From a bacterium (lineage in GTDB: Bacteria > Pseudomonadota > Alphaproteobacteria > Ferrovibrionales > Ferrovibrionaceae): DNA of 36,115 nt. Shown one piece after another: positions 26,281 through 34,480 of the stretch. Within the stretch, counting starts at the first letter, position 1; the number at the start of each line of letters is the position of its first letter. The stretch is taken from the NCBI GenBank assembly GCA_022844005.1, contig JALHMN010000030.1:1-36115 (forward strand), written 5' to 3'. A model generated the notes under the pieces. The model was given only the letters and a program-made list of their open reading frames with translations. It did no database searches and was not told where the DNA came from. The translations under genes were made by a program, and so were the position numbers.

Positions 26281-26294
26281 AAACCTGAATCAGG
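26281..26294. promoter_or_regulatory. Candidate TetR operator O1 (regulator side)
   Basis: CCTGAATCAGG (26284-26294) is a perfect 11-bp palindrome with one central base. The 12-mer AAACCTGAATCA at 26281-26292 is repeated exactly at 26393-26404 on the transporter side. The site abuts the TetR start codon and would block its ribosome-site DNA and promoter exit. Confidence 0.6.
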
Positions 26295-26357
26295 CGTCAT
26301 GTAAGAACGCCGTACCGGCAACTGCTTGTCAATCTATATCAAGGAATCCGCGCGATC

Positions 26358-26386
26358 TTGACGAGGATCGGTGGTCGCGATACCGT
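26358..26386 (+). promoter_or_regulatory. Candidate promoter of the ABC transporter operon
   Basis: TTGACG (26358-26363, 5 of 6 to consensus) and TACCGT (26381-26386, 3 of 6) are 17 bp apart. The operator at 26394-26415 starts 7 bp after the -10 element, where it would cover the transcription start. Confidence 0.45.
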
Positions 26387-26393
26387 CGCCTGA

Positions 26394-26415
26394 AACCTGA
26401 ATCACCTGTCAGGTT
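26394..26415. promoter_or_regulatory. Candidate TetR operator O2 (transporter side)
   Basis: AACCTGA (26394-26400) and TCAGGTT (26409-26415) are perfect 7-bp inverted repeats with an 8-nt spacer. The left half and its flank repeat the 12-mer at the regulator-side site exactly. The position just after a candidate promoter suits repression of the transporter operon. Confidence 0.65.
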
Positions 26416-26522
26416 GGGGTACGGCGGACAAGGGGGAGGCGATGATGGCGATCCGACGCGACGTTGATCAGATGACCACCGGCCTTGCGTCGGAATTTCA
26501 CCATCACGAAGGGAGAAAACGC

Positions 26523-27719
26523 ATGCTGCGCTTCGCCAGCGTCCTCGGCGCCGTGGCCCTTGCCGGCACTTTCGCGGCCTCCGCCGCCGGAGCCCAGGAT
26601 ATCAAGATCGCGCTCATCGCCGGCAAGACCGGCGCCCTCGAAGCCTATGCCAAGCAGACGGAAGCCGGCTTCATGATGGGGCTGGAGTACCTGACGAAGG
26701 GCTCAATGACGCTCAACGGCCGCAAGATCCAGGTCATCGTCAAGGACGACCAGATCAAGCCGGATCTCGCCAAGTCGCTCCTGGAACAGGCCTATGGCGA
26801 CGACAATGTCGACATCGCCGTCGGCACCACGTCCTCCGCCGCCGCGCTCGCCATGCTGCCGGTGGCCGAGGAGTACAAGAAGATCCTGATCGTCGAACCC
26901 GCCGTCGCGGACGCGATCACCGGAGAGAAGTGGAACCGCTACATCTTCCGCACCGGCCGCAACTCGACCCAGGACGCCTATGCGGGTGCGGCTTCCGTGC
27001 CCTCGACGGGCGAGGTGCATATCGCCACGCTGGCGCAGGACTACGCCTTCGGCCGCGACGGCGTCGCCGCCATGAAGGCGGCGCTGGCCGCGCTCCGGCC
27101 CAACGCCAAGATCGCCTTCGAGGAATATGCGCCGCAGGCGGCGACCGACTTCACCGCTTCGGCCCAGCGCATGTTCGATGCGTTGAAGGACAAGCCCGGC
27201 AAGAAGATCATCGCCATCATCTGGGCCGGCCCGCATCCCTTCGCCAAGATTGCCGACCTGAAGCCCGAACGCTTCGGTATCGAACTGGCGCCCGGCGGCA
27301 ACATCCTGCCCGCCATGAAGCCCTATCGCAGCGTTCCGGGCATGGAAGGGGCCGTCTACTACTATTACGACTTCCCCAAGAACGCGCTGAACGAATGGCT
27401 GGTGAAGGAGCACATGGCCCGCTTCAAGTCTCCGCCCGACTTCTTCACCGCCGGCGGTTTCGCCGCGGCCTCGGCGGTCTACACCGCCATCGACAAGGCG
27501 AAGAGCACGAATACCGAGAAGCTGATCGCGACCATGGAAGGCATGACCTTCGACACGCCGAAGGGCCCGATGACCTTCCGCAAGGAAGACCACCAGGCGC
27601 TGCAGCCGATGTTCCACTTCAAGGTGAAGGGAACCGGGGTCAACGAGAACGACCTGCTCGACCTGGTGCAGGTCATTCCGGCCGACAAGATGCCGATCCC
27701 GATCCGCAACAAGCGCTGA
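26523..27719 (+). CDS. Branched-chain amino-acid-type ABC transporter substrate-binding protein
   Basis: This 398-residue periplasmic protein delivers a small molecule to the HAAT-family transporter encoded downstream. It has a Sec signal peptide (MLRFASVLGAVALAG, cleavage near AAGAQD) and the two-lobe type I binding fold, with IALIAGKTGALEAYAKQTEA (first lobe start), VGTTSSAAALAMLPVAEEYK and YIFRTGRNSTQDAY at the ligand-cleft positions. ATG at 26523 follows AAGGGAGA; the in-frame extension to 26442 lies before that site. The family binds amino acids but also amides, urea, aromatic acids and other carboxylates, so the ligand is open. Control by the divergent TetR protein is likely. Confidence 0.9.
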   Translation: MLRFASVLGAVALAGTFAASAAGAQDIKIALIAGKTGALEAYAKQTEAGFMMGLEYLTKGSMTLNGRKIQVIVKDDQIKPDLAKSLLEQAYGDDNVDIAVGTTSSAAALAMLPVAEEYKKILIVEPAVADAITGEKWNRYIFRTGRNSTQDAYAGAASVPSTGEVHIATLAQDYAFGRDGVAAMKAALAALRPNAKIAFEEYAPQAATDFTASAQRMFDALKDKPGKKIIAIIWAGPHPFAKIADLKPERFGIELAPGGNILPAMKPYRSVPGMEGAVYYYYDFPKNALNEWLVKEHMARFKSPPDFFTAGGFAAASAVYTAIDKAKSTNTEKLIATMEGMTFDTPKGPMTFRKEDHQALQPMFHFKVKGTGVNENDLLDLVQVIPADKMPIPIRNKR

Positions 27720-27733
27720 TCGAGGCAAGCACC

Positions 27734-27758
27734 GGGGCGGCGAATCCCTCGCCGCCCC
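27734..27758 (+). terminator. Strong intra-operon stem-loop after the binding-protein gene
   Basis: GGGGCGGCGA (27734-27743) and TCGCCGCCCC (27749-27758) form a perfect 10-bp stem with a 5-nt loop, 14 bp after the binding-protein stop and 17 bp before the ATPase start. GTCCTTGCGTT follows, with few Ts. Such stems commonly protect or attenuate transcripts so that the binding protein exceeds the membrane parts. Confidence 0.6.
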
Positions 27759-27775
27759 GTCCTTGCGTTCCGGCC

Positions 27776-28537
27776 ATGTCGATCCCTGCCCTCGAAACCC
27801 GTGACCTGACAATCCGCTTCGGCGGCCATGTCGCCGTCAACGCCGTGTCCTGCGCCTTCCACCCCGGCACGCTGACAGCCATCGTCGGACCGAACGGCGC
27901 CGGCAAGACCACTTATTTCAACCTCATCTCCGGCCAGCTGCGGGCGACGGCGGGCGAGGTTCTGCTGCGCGGCCGGCCGATGGCCGGTCTCCCGGCCTCG
28001 GCCCGCACCAAGGCCGGACTGGGGCGCGCCTTCCAACTGACCAACCTGTTCCCCAGTCTCACCGTGATCGAAAACGTTCGCCTTGCCGTTCAGAGCCGGG
28101 CCGGCGCGGGTCTCGACCTCCGGCACATGTGGAGCCATCGCCGCGACCTGATCGAGGCGGCGGACCGCCTCCTCGCCGATGTGAAGCTGACCGAGCGGCG
28201 TGACGCCACCGCCGCCGCGCTGTCGCATGGCGACCAGCGCAAGCTCGAAGTGGCCCTGCTCCTCGCCCTCGACCCCGATGTCTTCATGTTCGACGAACCG
28301 ACGGCCGGCATGAGCGTCGACGAGGTGCCGACCGTGCTCGACCTGATCGCCGGCATCAAGGCGAAGGGGAACAAGACGATCCTGCTGGTCGAGCACAAGA
28401 TGGATGTGGTGCGATCGCTCGCCGACCGCATCATCGTCCTGCACAACGGTGCCCTGGTGGCCGATGGCGAGCCGGGGGCGGTGATCGCTTCGCCCATCGT
28501 GCAGCAGGCCTATCTGGGCTTGGAGGTGGCGGAATGA
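27776..28537 (+). CDS. ABC transporter ATPase (LivG-type)
   Basis: The 253-residue ATPase powers the HAAT importer from the cytoplasmic side. It has Walker A GPNGAGKTT, the Q-loop region in GLGRAFQLTNLFP, an altered ABC signature LSHGDQRKLE in place of LSGGQ, Walker B DVFMFDEPTAGMS and the H-loop LLVEHKMDVV. An LSHG(D/E)QR signature is usual for LivG-type subunits, so activity is not in doubt. ATG at 27776 begins the family N-terminus (ALETRDLTIRFGG). It overlaps the second ATPase gene by 4 nt. Confidence 0.93.
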   Translation: MSIPALETRDLTIRFGGHVAVNAVSCAFHPGTLTAIVGPNGAGKTTYFNLISGQLRATAGEVLLRGRPMAGLPASARTKAGLGRAFQLTNLFPSLTVIENVRLAVQSRAGAGLDLRHMWSHRRDLIEAADRLLADVKLTERRDATAAALSHGDQRKLEVALLLALDPDVFMFDEPTAGMSVDEVPTVLDLIAGIKAKGNKTILLVEHKMDVVRSLADRIIVLHNGALVADGEPGAVIASPIVQQAYLGLEVAE

Positions 28538-29259
28538 GCGAGGTCCTGCTCCGCCTGGAAGGCGTGCATACCCATATCGGCCGCTACCACATCCTGCACG
28601 GCGTCGACCTGCTCGTGCCGCGGGGCGAACTCACCATGCTGCTCGGCCGCAACGGGGCGGGAAAGTCGACCACGCTGCGCACCATCATGGGCCTGTGGAA
28701 GGCCAGCGAGGGGCGCATCAGCTTCGGCGGCCAAGACATCACCGCCGCTGCCACGCCCGATATCGCGCAGGCTGGCATTGCCTACGTGCCCGAGAACATG
28801 GGCATCTTCGCCGACCTCACGGTGCGCGAGAACCTGATCCTGGCGGCCCGGCGCGGGGAGATCGATCCGGCCCGGCTGCGCTGGGTCTTCGGCCTGTTTC
28901 CGGCGCTCGAAACCTTCTGGTCGCTGGCGGCCGGCGTGCTGTCGGGCGGTCAGAAGCAGATGCTGGCCATCGCGCGCGCCATTATCGAGCCGCGCGAGCT
29001 TCTCCTGGTCGACGAGCCGACCAAGGGCCTCGCGCCCGCCATCATCATGAACATGATCAGCGCCTTTCGCGAGCTGAAGGCGGCGGGTGAGACCATCCTG
29101 CTGGTCGAGCAGAACTTCACCGCGGCGAAAATGCTGGGCGACGGCGTCGCCATCATGGACGACGGGCGCATCGTTCATGCCGGTACCATGGCCGAACTCG
29201 CGGAGGATGCCGGCCTGCAGCAGCGCCTGCTCGGCCCCAGCATGGATACGCATCAATGA
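28534..29259 (+). CDS. ABC transporter ATPase (LivF-type)
   Basis: This 241-residue ATPase is the partner of the LivG-type subunit. It shows Walker A GRNGAGKSTT, the LivF-style GIAYVPENMGIFADLTVREN, signature LSGGQKQML, Walker B LLLVDEPTKGLAP and the H-loop ILLVEQNF. Its ATG overlaps the upstream stop and its stop overlaps the permease start, both as ATGA, giving coupled and balanced translation. It is complete. Confidence 0.93.
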   Translation: MSEVLLRLEGVHTHIGRYHILHGVDLLVPRGELTMLLGRNGAGKSTTLRTIMGLWKASEGRISFGGQDITAAATPDIAQAGIAYVPENMGIFADLTVRENLILAARRGEIDPARLRWVFGLFPALETFWSLAAGVLSGGQKQMLAIARAIIEPRELLLVDEPTKGLAPAIIMNMISAFRELKAAGETILLVEQNFTAAKMLGDGVAIMDDGRIVHAGTMAELAEDAGLQQRLLGPSMDTHQ

Positions 29260-30263
29260 CCGCCGTCGCCGTCACGCTGCCGCCCAAGCCCAAGGTCGAC
29301 TGGGTGCCGCTGGCGATCGTTCCCGTACTGGCGCTGATCGCACTGCCGCTGGTCGGCAGTTTCTCCACCTGGGTCACGCTCACCGTGGCGGCGCTCGCCA
29401 TGGGCATGATGATCTTTCTTATGGCCTCCGGACTCACTCTCGTCTTCGGCCTGATGGACGTGATCAACTTCGGCCACGGCGTCTTCATCTCCATCGGCGC
29501 CTATCTGGCGCTCCTGGTCCTGGGGCCGATGGCTGCATGGGTCGCCTCCGACTCGGTGATCGAGAACGTCATCGTGCTGCTCGCCTGCATCGGCGTCGCC
29601 ATGGCCGGCACCGGCGCGCTGGGCTGGGCCTTCGAAAGGGTGGTGGTGCGGCCGGTCTACGGCCAGCACCTGAAGCAGATCCTGATCACCATGGGCGGCC
29701 TGATCGTCGCCGAGCAGATGATCCATGTCGTCTGGGGGGCGAGCCCCATCCCGATCAGCCTGCCGACCACCTTCCGCGGCGCCTTCGTCGTGGGAGAGGC
29801 CGCGGTGGAGCGCTATCGCGTCATCGCCGTGGTGCTGGGGCTCCTCGTCTTCGCCGCCATGTATCTGGTGCTCAACCGCACCCGGATCGGCCTCCTGATC
29901 AGGGCCGGGGTGGAGAATGCCGAGATGGTGGAAGCCCTCGGCTACCGCATTCGCCGGCTCTTCGTCGGTGTCTTCATCGTCGGCTCGGGCCTCGCGGGCC
30001 TCGGTGGCGTCATGTGGGCCTTCTATCGCCAGACCTTGACCGCCGGCATGGGGATGGAGGTCAATGTGCTGATCTTCATCGTCATCATCGTCGGCGGCCT
30101 CGGCTCGATAGGCGGCTGCTTCATCGGTTCGCTGCTGGTGGCACTGATCGCCAACTACACCGGTTTCCTGGTGCCCAAGCTGGCGCTGGTGTCGAACATT
30201 CTGCTGATGGTGATCGTGCTGCTCTGGCGGCCTCAGGGTCTCTATCCGGTGGCCAAGCGATGA
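29256..30263 (+). CDS. ABC transporter permease (LivH-type)
   Basis: This 335-residue inner-membrane permease has about eight to nine hydrophobic helices. It carries the family sequences LVFGLMDVINFGHGVFISIG near the N-terminus, NRTRIGLLIRAGVENAEMVE as the cytoplasmic coupling loop, and IVIIVGGLGSIGGCFIGSLL near the C-terminus. Those mark the LivH half of the channel. Its gene overlaps the ATPase gene before it and the LivM-type gene after it by 4 nt each. Long frames on the opposite strand here are antisense shadows. Confidence 0.92.
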   Translation: MTAVAVTLPPKPKVDWVPLAIVPVLALIALPLVGSFSTWVTLTVAALAMGMMIFLMASGLTLVFGLMDVINFGHGVFISIGAYLALLVLGPMAAWVASDSVIENVIVLLACIGVAMAGTGALGWAFERVVVRPVYGQHLKQILITMGGLIVAEQMIHVVWGASPIPISLPTTFRGAFVVGEAAVERYRVIAVVLGLLVFAAMYLVLNRTRIGLLIRAGVENAEMVEALGYRIRRLFVGVFIVGSGLAGLGGVMWAFYRQTLTAGMGMEVNVLIFIVIIVGGLGSIGGCFIGSLLVALIANYTGFLVPKLALVSNILLMVIVLLWRPQGLYPVAKR

Positions 30264-31309
30264 ACAGTCTCCTCTCCGGCGACTTTCCGCGCTCGCGCCT
30301 GCTGGCGGCGATTCTGCTCGCGATCCTCTTCGGGCTCGCCTTCGCGCCATTCCTGTTTCCGGGGGCGCAGCCGCTCAACGTCGCCGCCAAGATCTGCGTC
30401 TTCGTCGTTCTGGTGGCGAGCTACGATCTGCTGCTGGGCTACACCGGCATCGTCTCCTTCGCCCACACCATGTTCTATGGCATCGGGGGCTATGGCGTAT
30501 CGATCGCGCTCTACAGCTTCGGGCCGGAATGGGGACCCATGGCGCTCGGCATCATCGCCGCGCTCGCCGTCTCGGTGGTGCTGGCGCTGATGATCGGGCT
30601 GCTCTCGCTGCGGGTGCGCGCCATCTTCTTCGCCATGATCACGCTCGCCGTCGCCTCCGCCTTCGCCGTGCTCGCCTCGCAGCTGTCATGGCTGACGGGG
30701 GGCGAGGACGGCCGCAGCTACCGCGTGCCCGAGGTTCTCCGTCCGGGCTTCCGGCTGCTGGAGGAGCCGCTATTCGGCGTCGCCATCACCGGGAAGATCC
30801 TGAGCTACTACCTGGTTTTTTCTGTCGCCCTGGTTCTCTTCCTGCTGGCGCTCCGCATTGTCAATTCGCCGTTCGGCCGGGTCCTGCAGGCCATTCGCGA
30901 GAACGACTTCCGGGCCGAGGCGCTCGGCTATCGCGTCGTCGTCTACCGCTCGATCGCCACCTGCCTCTCGGCCGGAATGGCGACGCTCGCGGGCGTCTTG
31001 ATGGCGCTCTGGCTGCGCTACACCGGGCCCGACACGACGCTCAGCTTCGCCATCATGATCGACATCCTGCTGATGGTGGTGATCGGCGGCATGGGCACGC
31101 TCTACGGCGCGGTCATCGGTGCGGCGCTGTTCACCCTCGCCCAGAACTACCTTCAGGTGCTGATGGCCCAGGTTTCGGAGGCCACCGCCGGAATCCCGCT
31201 GCTGCCGCAGCTGTTCCATCCGGATCGCTGGCTGCTCTGGCTGGGCGTGCTCTTCGTCCTCAGCGTCTATTTCTTCCCGACCGGCATCGTCGGCCGGCTG
31301 CGCCGCTAG
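30260..31309 (+). CDS. ABC transporter permease (LivM-type)
   Basis: The 349-residue second permease has about nine to ten hydrophobic helices. LivM signatures are ASYDLLLGYTGIVSFAHTMF, the coupling loop FGRVLQAIRENDFRAEALGY and VVIGGMGTLYGAVIGAALF. ATG at 30260 overlaps the LivH-type stop (ATGA), and the frame upstream to 29087 is a shadow. This gene completes the transporter: one binding protein, two ATPases and two permeases. Its TAG shares CTAG with the stop of the convergent DUF2848 gene, so no space remains for a terminator between them. Confidence 0.92.
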   Translation: MNSLLSGDFPRSRLLAAILLAILFGLAFAPFLFPGAQPLNVAAKICVFVVLVASYDLLLGYTGIVSFAHTMFYGIGGYGVSIALYSFGPEWGPMALGIIAALAVSVVLALMIGLLSLRVRAIFFAMITLAVASAFAVLASQLSWLTGGEDGRSYRVPEVLRPGFRLLEEPLFGVAITGKILSYYLVFSVALVLFLLALRIVNSPFGRVLQAIRENDFRAEALGYRVVVYRSIATCLSAGMATLAGVLMALWLRYTGPDTTLSFAIMIDILLMVVIGGMGTLYGAVIGAALFTLAQNYLQVLMAQVSEATAGIPLLPQLFHPDRWLLWLGVLFVLSVYFFPTGIVGRLRR

Positions 31310-32001
31310 GCTACGAGCGGCAGAGCCTCGATGTCGTAGCCGTGCGTTATGCTCCGGCCGAGGACGGGATCGTTCATCTCGATCTCGAAGCGCTCCGCCG
31401 GGCGGATGCCGCCAATGGCGGGCATGGTGCCGAAGAACATCGCCGTGCCGGGCGGCGGGCTGGCGCCCTGGCCGAAGGCACGGTCGAACAGGTCGCGCGG
31501 GCTCCTGATCGCCTGGGCGAGGCCCGACTGGTACAGGACCCGCTCGCCGTCGATGGTGGCGTAGGATCGCAGTTCCAGCTTGTCCCAGTGCGCCTGCACA
31601 TCTTCGAAGCGCCAGAGGTCCGGCCCCAGGACCTTGGGGCAAAGCTGCTTCGACAGTGCCACCGACCAGGCCTCGGCCTTGCGGTCGGTATGATCCGAAC
31701 CCACGCCCACCCACAGCCCGTCGGCCAGCGAGATGATGACCGGCTCCACTTCGCCGGAAGTATCGTCGCCCACGACCTGGATATGCTCTGCCTGGTCGAT
31801 GATGCGCGCGCCCATCCGATAGAACAGGGGAATCTCGCTCGGCGCCTGGACGCCCAGATGGCTCAGTTCCTCGATATGGTGCCGCAGTACCGCCTCGTCC
31901 CGGCCGGTCCAGCCGGAAACGATGAGATTTTCGATCTCGACCGTGATCGTGTCGACACCGTTGCGGCCATGGCGGGTGAAGCGGAGCATCAGGTCTTGCA
32001 T
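31306..32001 (-). CDS. DUF2848 family protein (possible FAH-like hydrolase)
   Basis: This 231-residue protein matches my recall of DUF2848, a family of unknown function often found beside amino-acid-type transporters. Two stretches look like the fumarylacetoacetate hydrolase (FAH) fold. VGVGSDHTDRKAEAWSVALS with KQLCPKVLGP is reminiscent of the FAH run around DVSARD and KSFDTFCPLGP. GTAMFFGTMPAIGG with RFEIEMNDPVLG resembles the late TGTPAGVG and GDVVEVEIEGLG segment. That suggests a metal-dependent C-C or related hydrolase, by inference only. ATG at 32001 gives MQDLMLRFTRHG without a strong ribosome site; the longer frame to 32550 is rejected. It converges on the LivM-type gene and shares its stop bases. 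Confidence 0.72.
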   Translation of the reverse strand: MQDLMLRFTRHGRNGVDTITVEIENLIVSGWTGRDEAVLRHHIEELSHLGVQAPSEIPLFYRMGARIIDQAEHIQVVGDDTSGEVEPVIISLADGLWVGVGSDHTDRKAEAWSVALSKQLCPKVLGPDLWRFEDVQAHWDKLELRSYATIDGERVLYQSGLAQAIRSPRDLFDRAFGQGASPPPGTAMFFGTMPAIGGIRPAERFEIEMNDPVLGRSITHGYDIEALPLVA

Positions 32002-32104
32002 GACGTGGTGAAGGGATAAGGGCAATGTGATGAAGAGCCGGCAGGTTGGCAAGCGGCCCGTCAGCAGGCAGACTCCATGACAGGTTCCGGTTCGAAAGTC
32101 CGCT

Positions 32105-32494
32105 ATGGGCATCACAGACACTTCCGAAGACAATCTCGCCGGTTCCGGCCGCGACGAGCTCCTGGCCTTCGGCTGGACCGCCGACGGCACGGGGCTGTTC
32201 TCCGGCCGGCTGATGGCAGAACCGCAGGGCGAGGGCTGGGTGGTGTTGGAACGCGAGGGCCGCATCCATCTCGCCGCGCTGCCCACAGCTTCCGCCGTGC
32301 GCCGCTTCGCCCAGCGCCTGGTGGGTCTGCCCGACCCGGCGGCCGAGGCCGGACGTCTCGCGGTCGCGGTGCTCGAAGAGGAACTGCGGCTGTCGCGCGA
32401 GGCGGTGAGCGCGCTCGAACGTGCCGTCGCCGACTTGGAGGAACAGATCACCGAGCTGCAGGTGAAGGATCTGCTTTCCGCCCGGAACCCGTGA
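32105..32494 (+). CDS. Small hypothetical protein with C-terminal coiled coil
   Basis: I do not recognise this 129-residue protein. The N-terminal 60 residues look like a small beta domain (LLAFGWTADGTGLFSGRLMA, then EGWVVLEREGRIHLA). The last 45 residues form an amphipathic helix with heptad spacing (VLEEELRLSREAVSALERAV, then ADLEEQITELQV), a likely coiled coil for dimerisation. No signal peptide or membrane segment is seen. It starts 103 bp from the divergent DUF2848 gene and lies 31 bp before the ABM-domain gene, so it may lead the downstream catabolic operon. GC-rich third positions support real coding. Confidence 0.6.
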   Translation: MGITDTSEDNLAGSGRDELLAFGWTADGTGLFSGRLMAEPQGEGWVVLEREGRIHLAALPTASAVRRFAQRLVGLPDPAAEAGRLAVAVLEEELRLSREAVSALERAVADLEEQITELQVKDLLSARNP

Positions 32495-32525
32495 TACTCG
32501 ATCAACCAACAATCCACAGGAGGAA

Positions 32526-32816
32526 ATGACCATGCTCGGAGTTGTCGCAACCTTGAAGATCAAGGCGGGCCAGGAAGCCCAGTTCGAGGCCGTAGCCAAG
32601 GAATTGGCCGGCAAGGTGAATGCCAACGAGCCGGGCTGCCTGCTCTATGTCCTGCACAAGGGCGAGGAGCCGCAGACCTACGTCTTCATGGAACGCTACA
32701 AGGACCAGGAAGCGGTGGAGGCCCATCGCGCCTCGGCCCATTACAAGGAACTGGGCCGCAAGATGGGCGAATACATGGACGGCAAGCCTTCGATCCTCCG
32801 GCTGAAGGAGGTCTGA
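32526..32816 (+). CDS. ABM-domain (antibiotic biosynthesis monooxygenase/YgiN-like) protein
   Basis: The 96-residue protein is a single dimeric ferredoxin-like ABM domain. LGVVATLKIKAGQEAQFEAV is the first strand-helix unit, NEPGCLLYVLHKGEEPQTYV the second strand pair, and FMERYKDQEAVEAHRASAHY the conserved E-x-Y and His-containing helix. Members oxidise quinols or aromatic compounds without metals or cofactors, or act as isomerases or binding proteins. The ribosome site AGGAGGAA is the best in the region, pointing to high expression. The SDR gene begins 2 nt after its stop. Confidence 0.85.
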   Translation: MTMLGVVATLKIKAGQEAQFEAVAKELAGKVNANEPGCLLYVLHKGEEPQTYVFMERYKDQEAVEAHRASAHYKELGRKMGEYMDGKPSILRLKEV

Positions 32817-32818
32817 CC

Positions 32819-33580
32819 TTGGCCGGCCGCATCGCGGGCAAGGTCGCGCTGATCACCGGCGGTGCATCGGGGCTCGGGCGGGAAACCGCCCGGCTCTTCC
32901 TCGCCGAAGGGGCCAAGGTCGCCATCACCGACATCAATGCCCAGGCGGGCGAGGCGGCGGCGCAGGAACTGGGCCCCAACTGCGCCTTCTTTCACCACGA
33001 CGTCACCAGCGAGGACGAGTGGAAGGCGGTTGTGAAGGCCGCCGTCGAGCGCTTCGGCGGCCTCCATATCCTGGTGCAGTCGGCCGGCATCGGCCTTTCC
33101 AAGAACGTGATGGAGATCGAGCTCGAGGAATGGCGGAAGGTGCATGCCATCGACCTCGACGGCGTCTTTCTCGGCTGCAAGGCGGCCATCCCCGCCATCC
33201 ACAAGTCGGGCGGTGGGTCGATCGTCAACATCTCGTCCATCGCCGGCATCATCGCCGGCCACAACATGGCGGCATACAATTCCGCGAAAGCAGGCGTGCG
33301 GCTGTTCTCGAAGTCGGTGGCCCTCTACTGCGCCAAGGTGAAGAACGGCATCCGCTGCAACACGGTACACCCGACCTTCATCGATACCCCCATCCTCGAC
33401 AAGTACAAGGAACGCTTCGGCACCGAGCTGGCCTTGGAGAAGCTCGCCCGCCAGGTGCCGATCGGCCGCGTGGGCAAGGCTTCCGAAGTGGCCTACCCGA
33501 TCCTTTTTCTCGCCTCCGACGAATCGAGCTTCATCACCGGTGCCGAGCTCGCCATCGACGGCGGCATCTCCGCCATGTGA
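32819..33580 (+). CDS. Short-chain dehydrogenase/reductase (SDR)
   Basis: This 253-residue classical SDR should oxidise a hydroxyl or reduce a ketone. It has the cofactor motif TGGASGLGRE, an aspartate after the second strand (AITDINAQAG) that favours NAD(H) over NADP(H), and the catalytic Ser-Tyr-Lys set in NISSIAG and AAYNSAKAG. The C-terminal substrate lid ends in TGAELAIDGGISAM, as in cyclopentanol- or hydroxyacyl-type enzymes. The start codon is TTG at 32819, set by the strong AAGGAGG at 32804-32810 and the family N-terminus GRIAGKVALITGG. The alpha/beta hydrolase gene follows after 9 nt. Confidence 0.9.
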   Translation: MAGRIAGKVALITGGASGLGRETARLFLAEGAKVAITDINAQAGEAAAQELGPNCAFFHHDVTSEDEWKAVVKAAVERFGGLHILVQSAGIGLSKNVMEIELEEWRKVHAIDLDGVFLGCKAAIPAIHKSGGGSIVNISSIAGIIAGHNMAAYNSAKAGVRLFSKSVALYCAKVKNGIRCNTVHPTFIDTPILDKYKERFGTELALEKLARQVPIGRVGKASEVAYPILFLASDESSFITGAELAIDGGISAM

Positions 33581-33589
33581 GGAGACAGC

Positions 33590-34480
33590 ATGCCCTTCGC
33601 CGAGGTGGGAGCGATCAGGCTCTACTACGAGGAGGCCGGAACCGGCCATCCGGTCGTCTTCGTGCACGAGTTCGCGGGCGACCTGCGCAGCTGGGAACCG
33701 CAGCTGCGGCATTTCTCCCGGCGCTATCACACCATCGCCTACAACGCGCGCGGCTATCCGCCGTCCGACGTGCCGGCGGCGATGGCGGACTATGGCCAGG
33801 ACCAGGCGACCGACGATATCGCGGGTGTGCTCCGCCACCTGAAGATCGAGAAGGCGCATGTCGTCGGCTGCAGCATGGGCGCCTTCGCAGCACTGCATTT
33901 CGGCATCCGGTATCCGGAACTGGCCTCCTCGCTGGTCGTGGTCGGCGTCGGCTACGGTGCCGCTCCCGCCGTGCACCAGCAGTTCCAGCGCGAGGCGGAG
34001 GCGACCGCCGGCCGGCTCGAGCAGGAGGGCATGGCCGAGGTTGCCAAATCCTACATGCTGAGCCCCTCCCGGGTGCAGTTCCAGAACAAGGACCCGCGCG
34101 GTTTCCGCGAGAGCTATCGTTTCTTCTCGGAACATTCGGCGCTGGGCTCGGCGAATACGCTGAAGGGCTATCAGGCCCGCCGGCCGTCGCTCTACGCGCT
34201 GGAGGCGGAGTTGAAGCGGATCAGCGTGCCGACGCTCCTGGTGCTGGGCGACGAGGACGAGCCCGGTATCGACGCCAACGTCTTCCTGAAGCGCACCATC
34301 CCCTCGGCCGGCCTCGTGGTCCTGCCGCGCACCGGGCATGCGGCGAATCTGGAGGAGCCGGTGGTGTTCAACCAGCTGGTGGAGGAGTTCTTCCATACGG
34401 TCGAGGCGGGCCGCTGGACAATGCGCGATCCGCGCGCCGCCGTGGGCGGGCAGATCCTGGGGATGGGGAAACCGACGTGA
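33590..34480 (+). CDS. Alpha/beta hydrolase
   Basis: This 296-residue hydrolase has the fold's landmarks: the oxyanion-hole region VVFVHEFAGDLRSWEPQ, nucleophile elbow GCSMG (Ser95), an acid in LGDEDEPGID and the catalytic histidine in PRTGHAANLE (His250). Glu replaces the usual Gly after the first His of the HG motif (HE), which could alter the oxyanion hole. A 25-residue tail follows the last core helix (WTMRDPRAAVGGQILGMG). It could cleave an ester, lactone, thioester or C-C bond; context suggests the CoA pathway. It overlaps the CoA-transferase gene by 4 nt (GTGA). Confidence 0.88.
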   Translation: MPFAEVGAIRLYYEEAGTGHPVVFVHEFAGDLRSWEPQLRHFSRRYHTIAYNARGYPPSDVPAAMADYGQDQATDDIAGVLRHLKIEKAHVVGCSMGAFAALHFGIRYPELASSLVVVGVGYGAAPAVHQQFQREAEATAGRLEQEGMAEVAKSYMLSPSRVQFQNKDPRGFRESYRFFSEHSALGSANTLKGYQARRPSLYALEAELKRISVPTLLVLGDEDEPGIDANVFLKRTIPSAGLVVLPRTGHAANLEEPVVFNQLVEEFFHTVEAGRWTMRDPRAAVGGQILGMGKPT

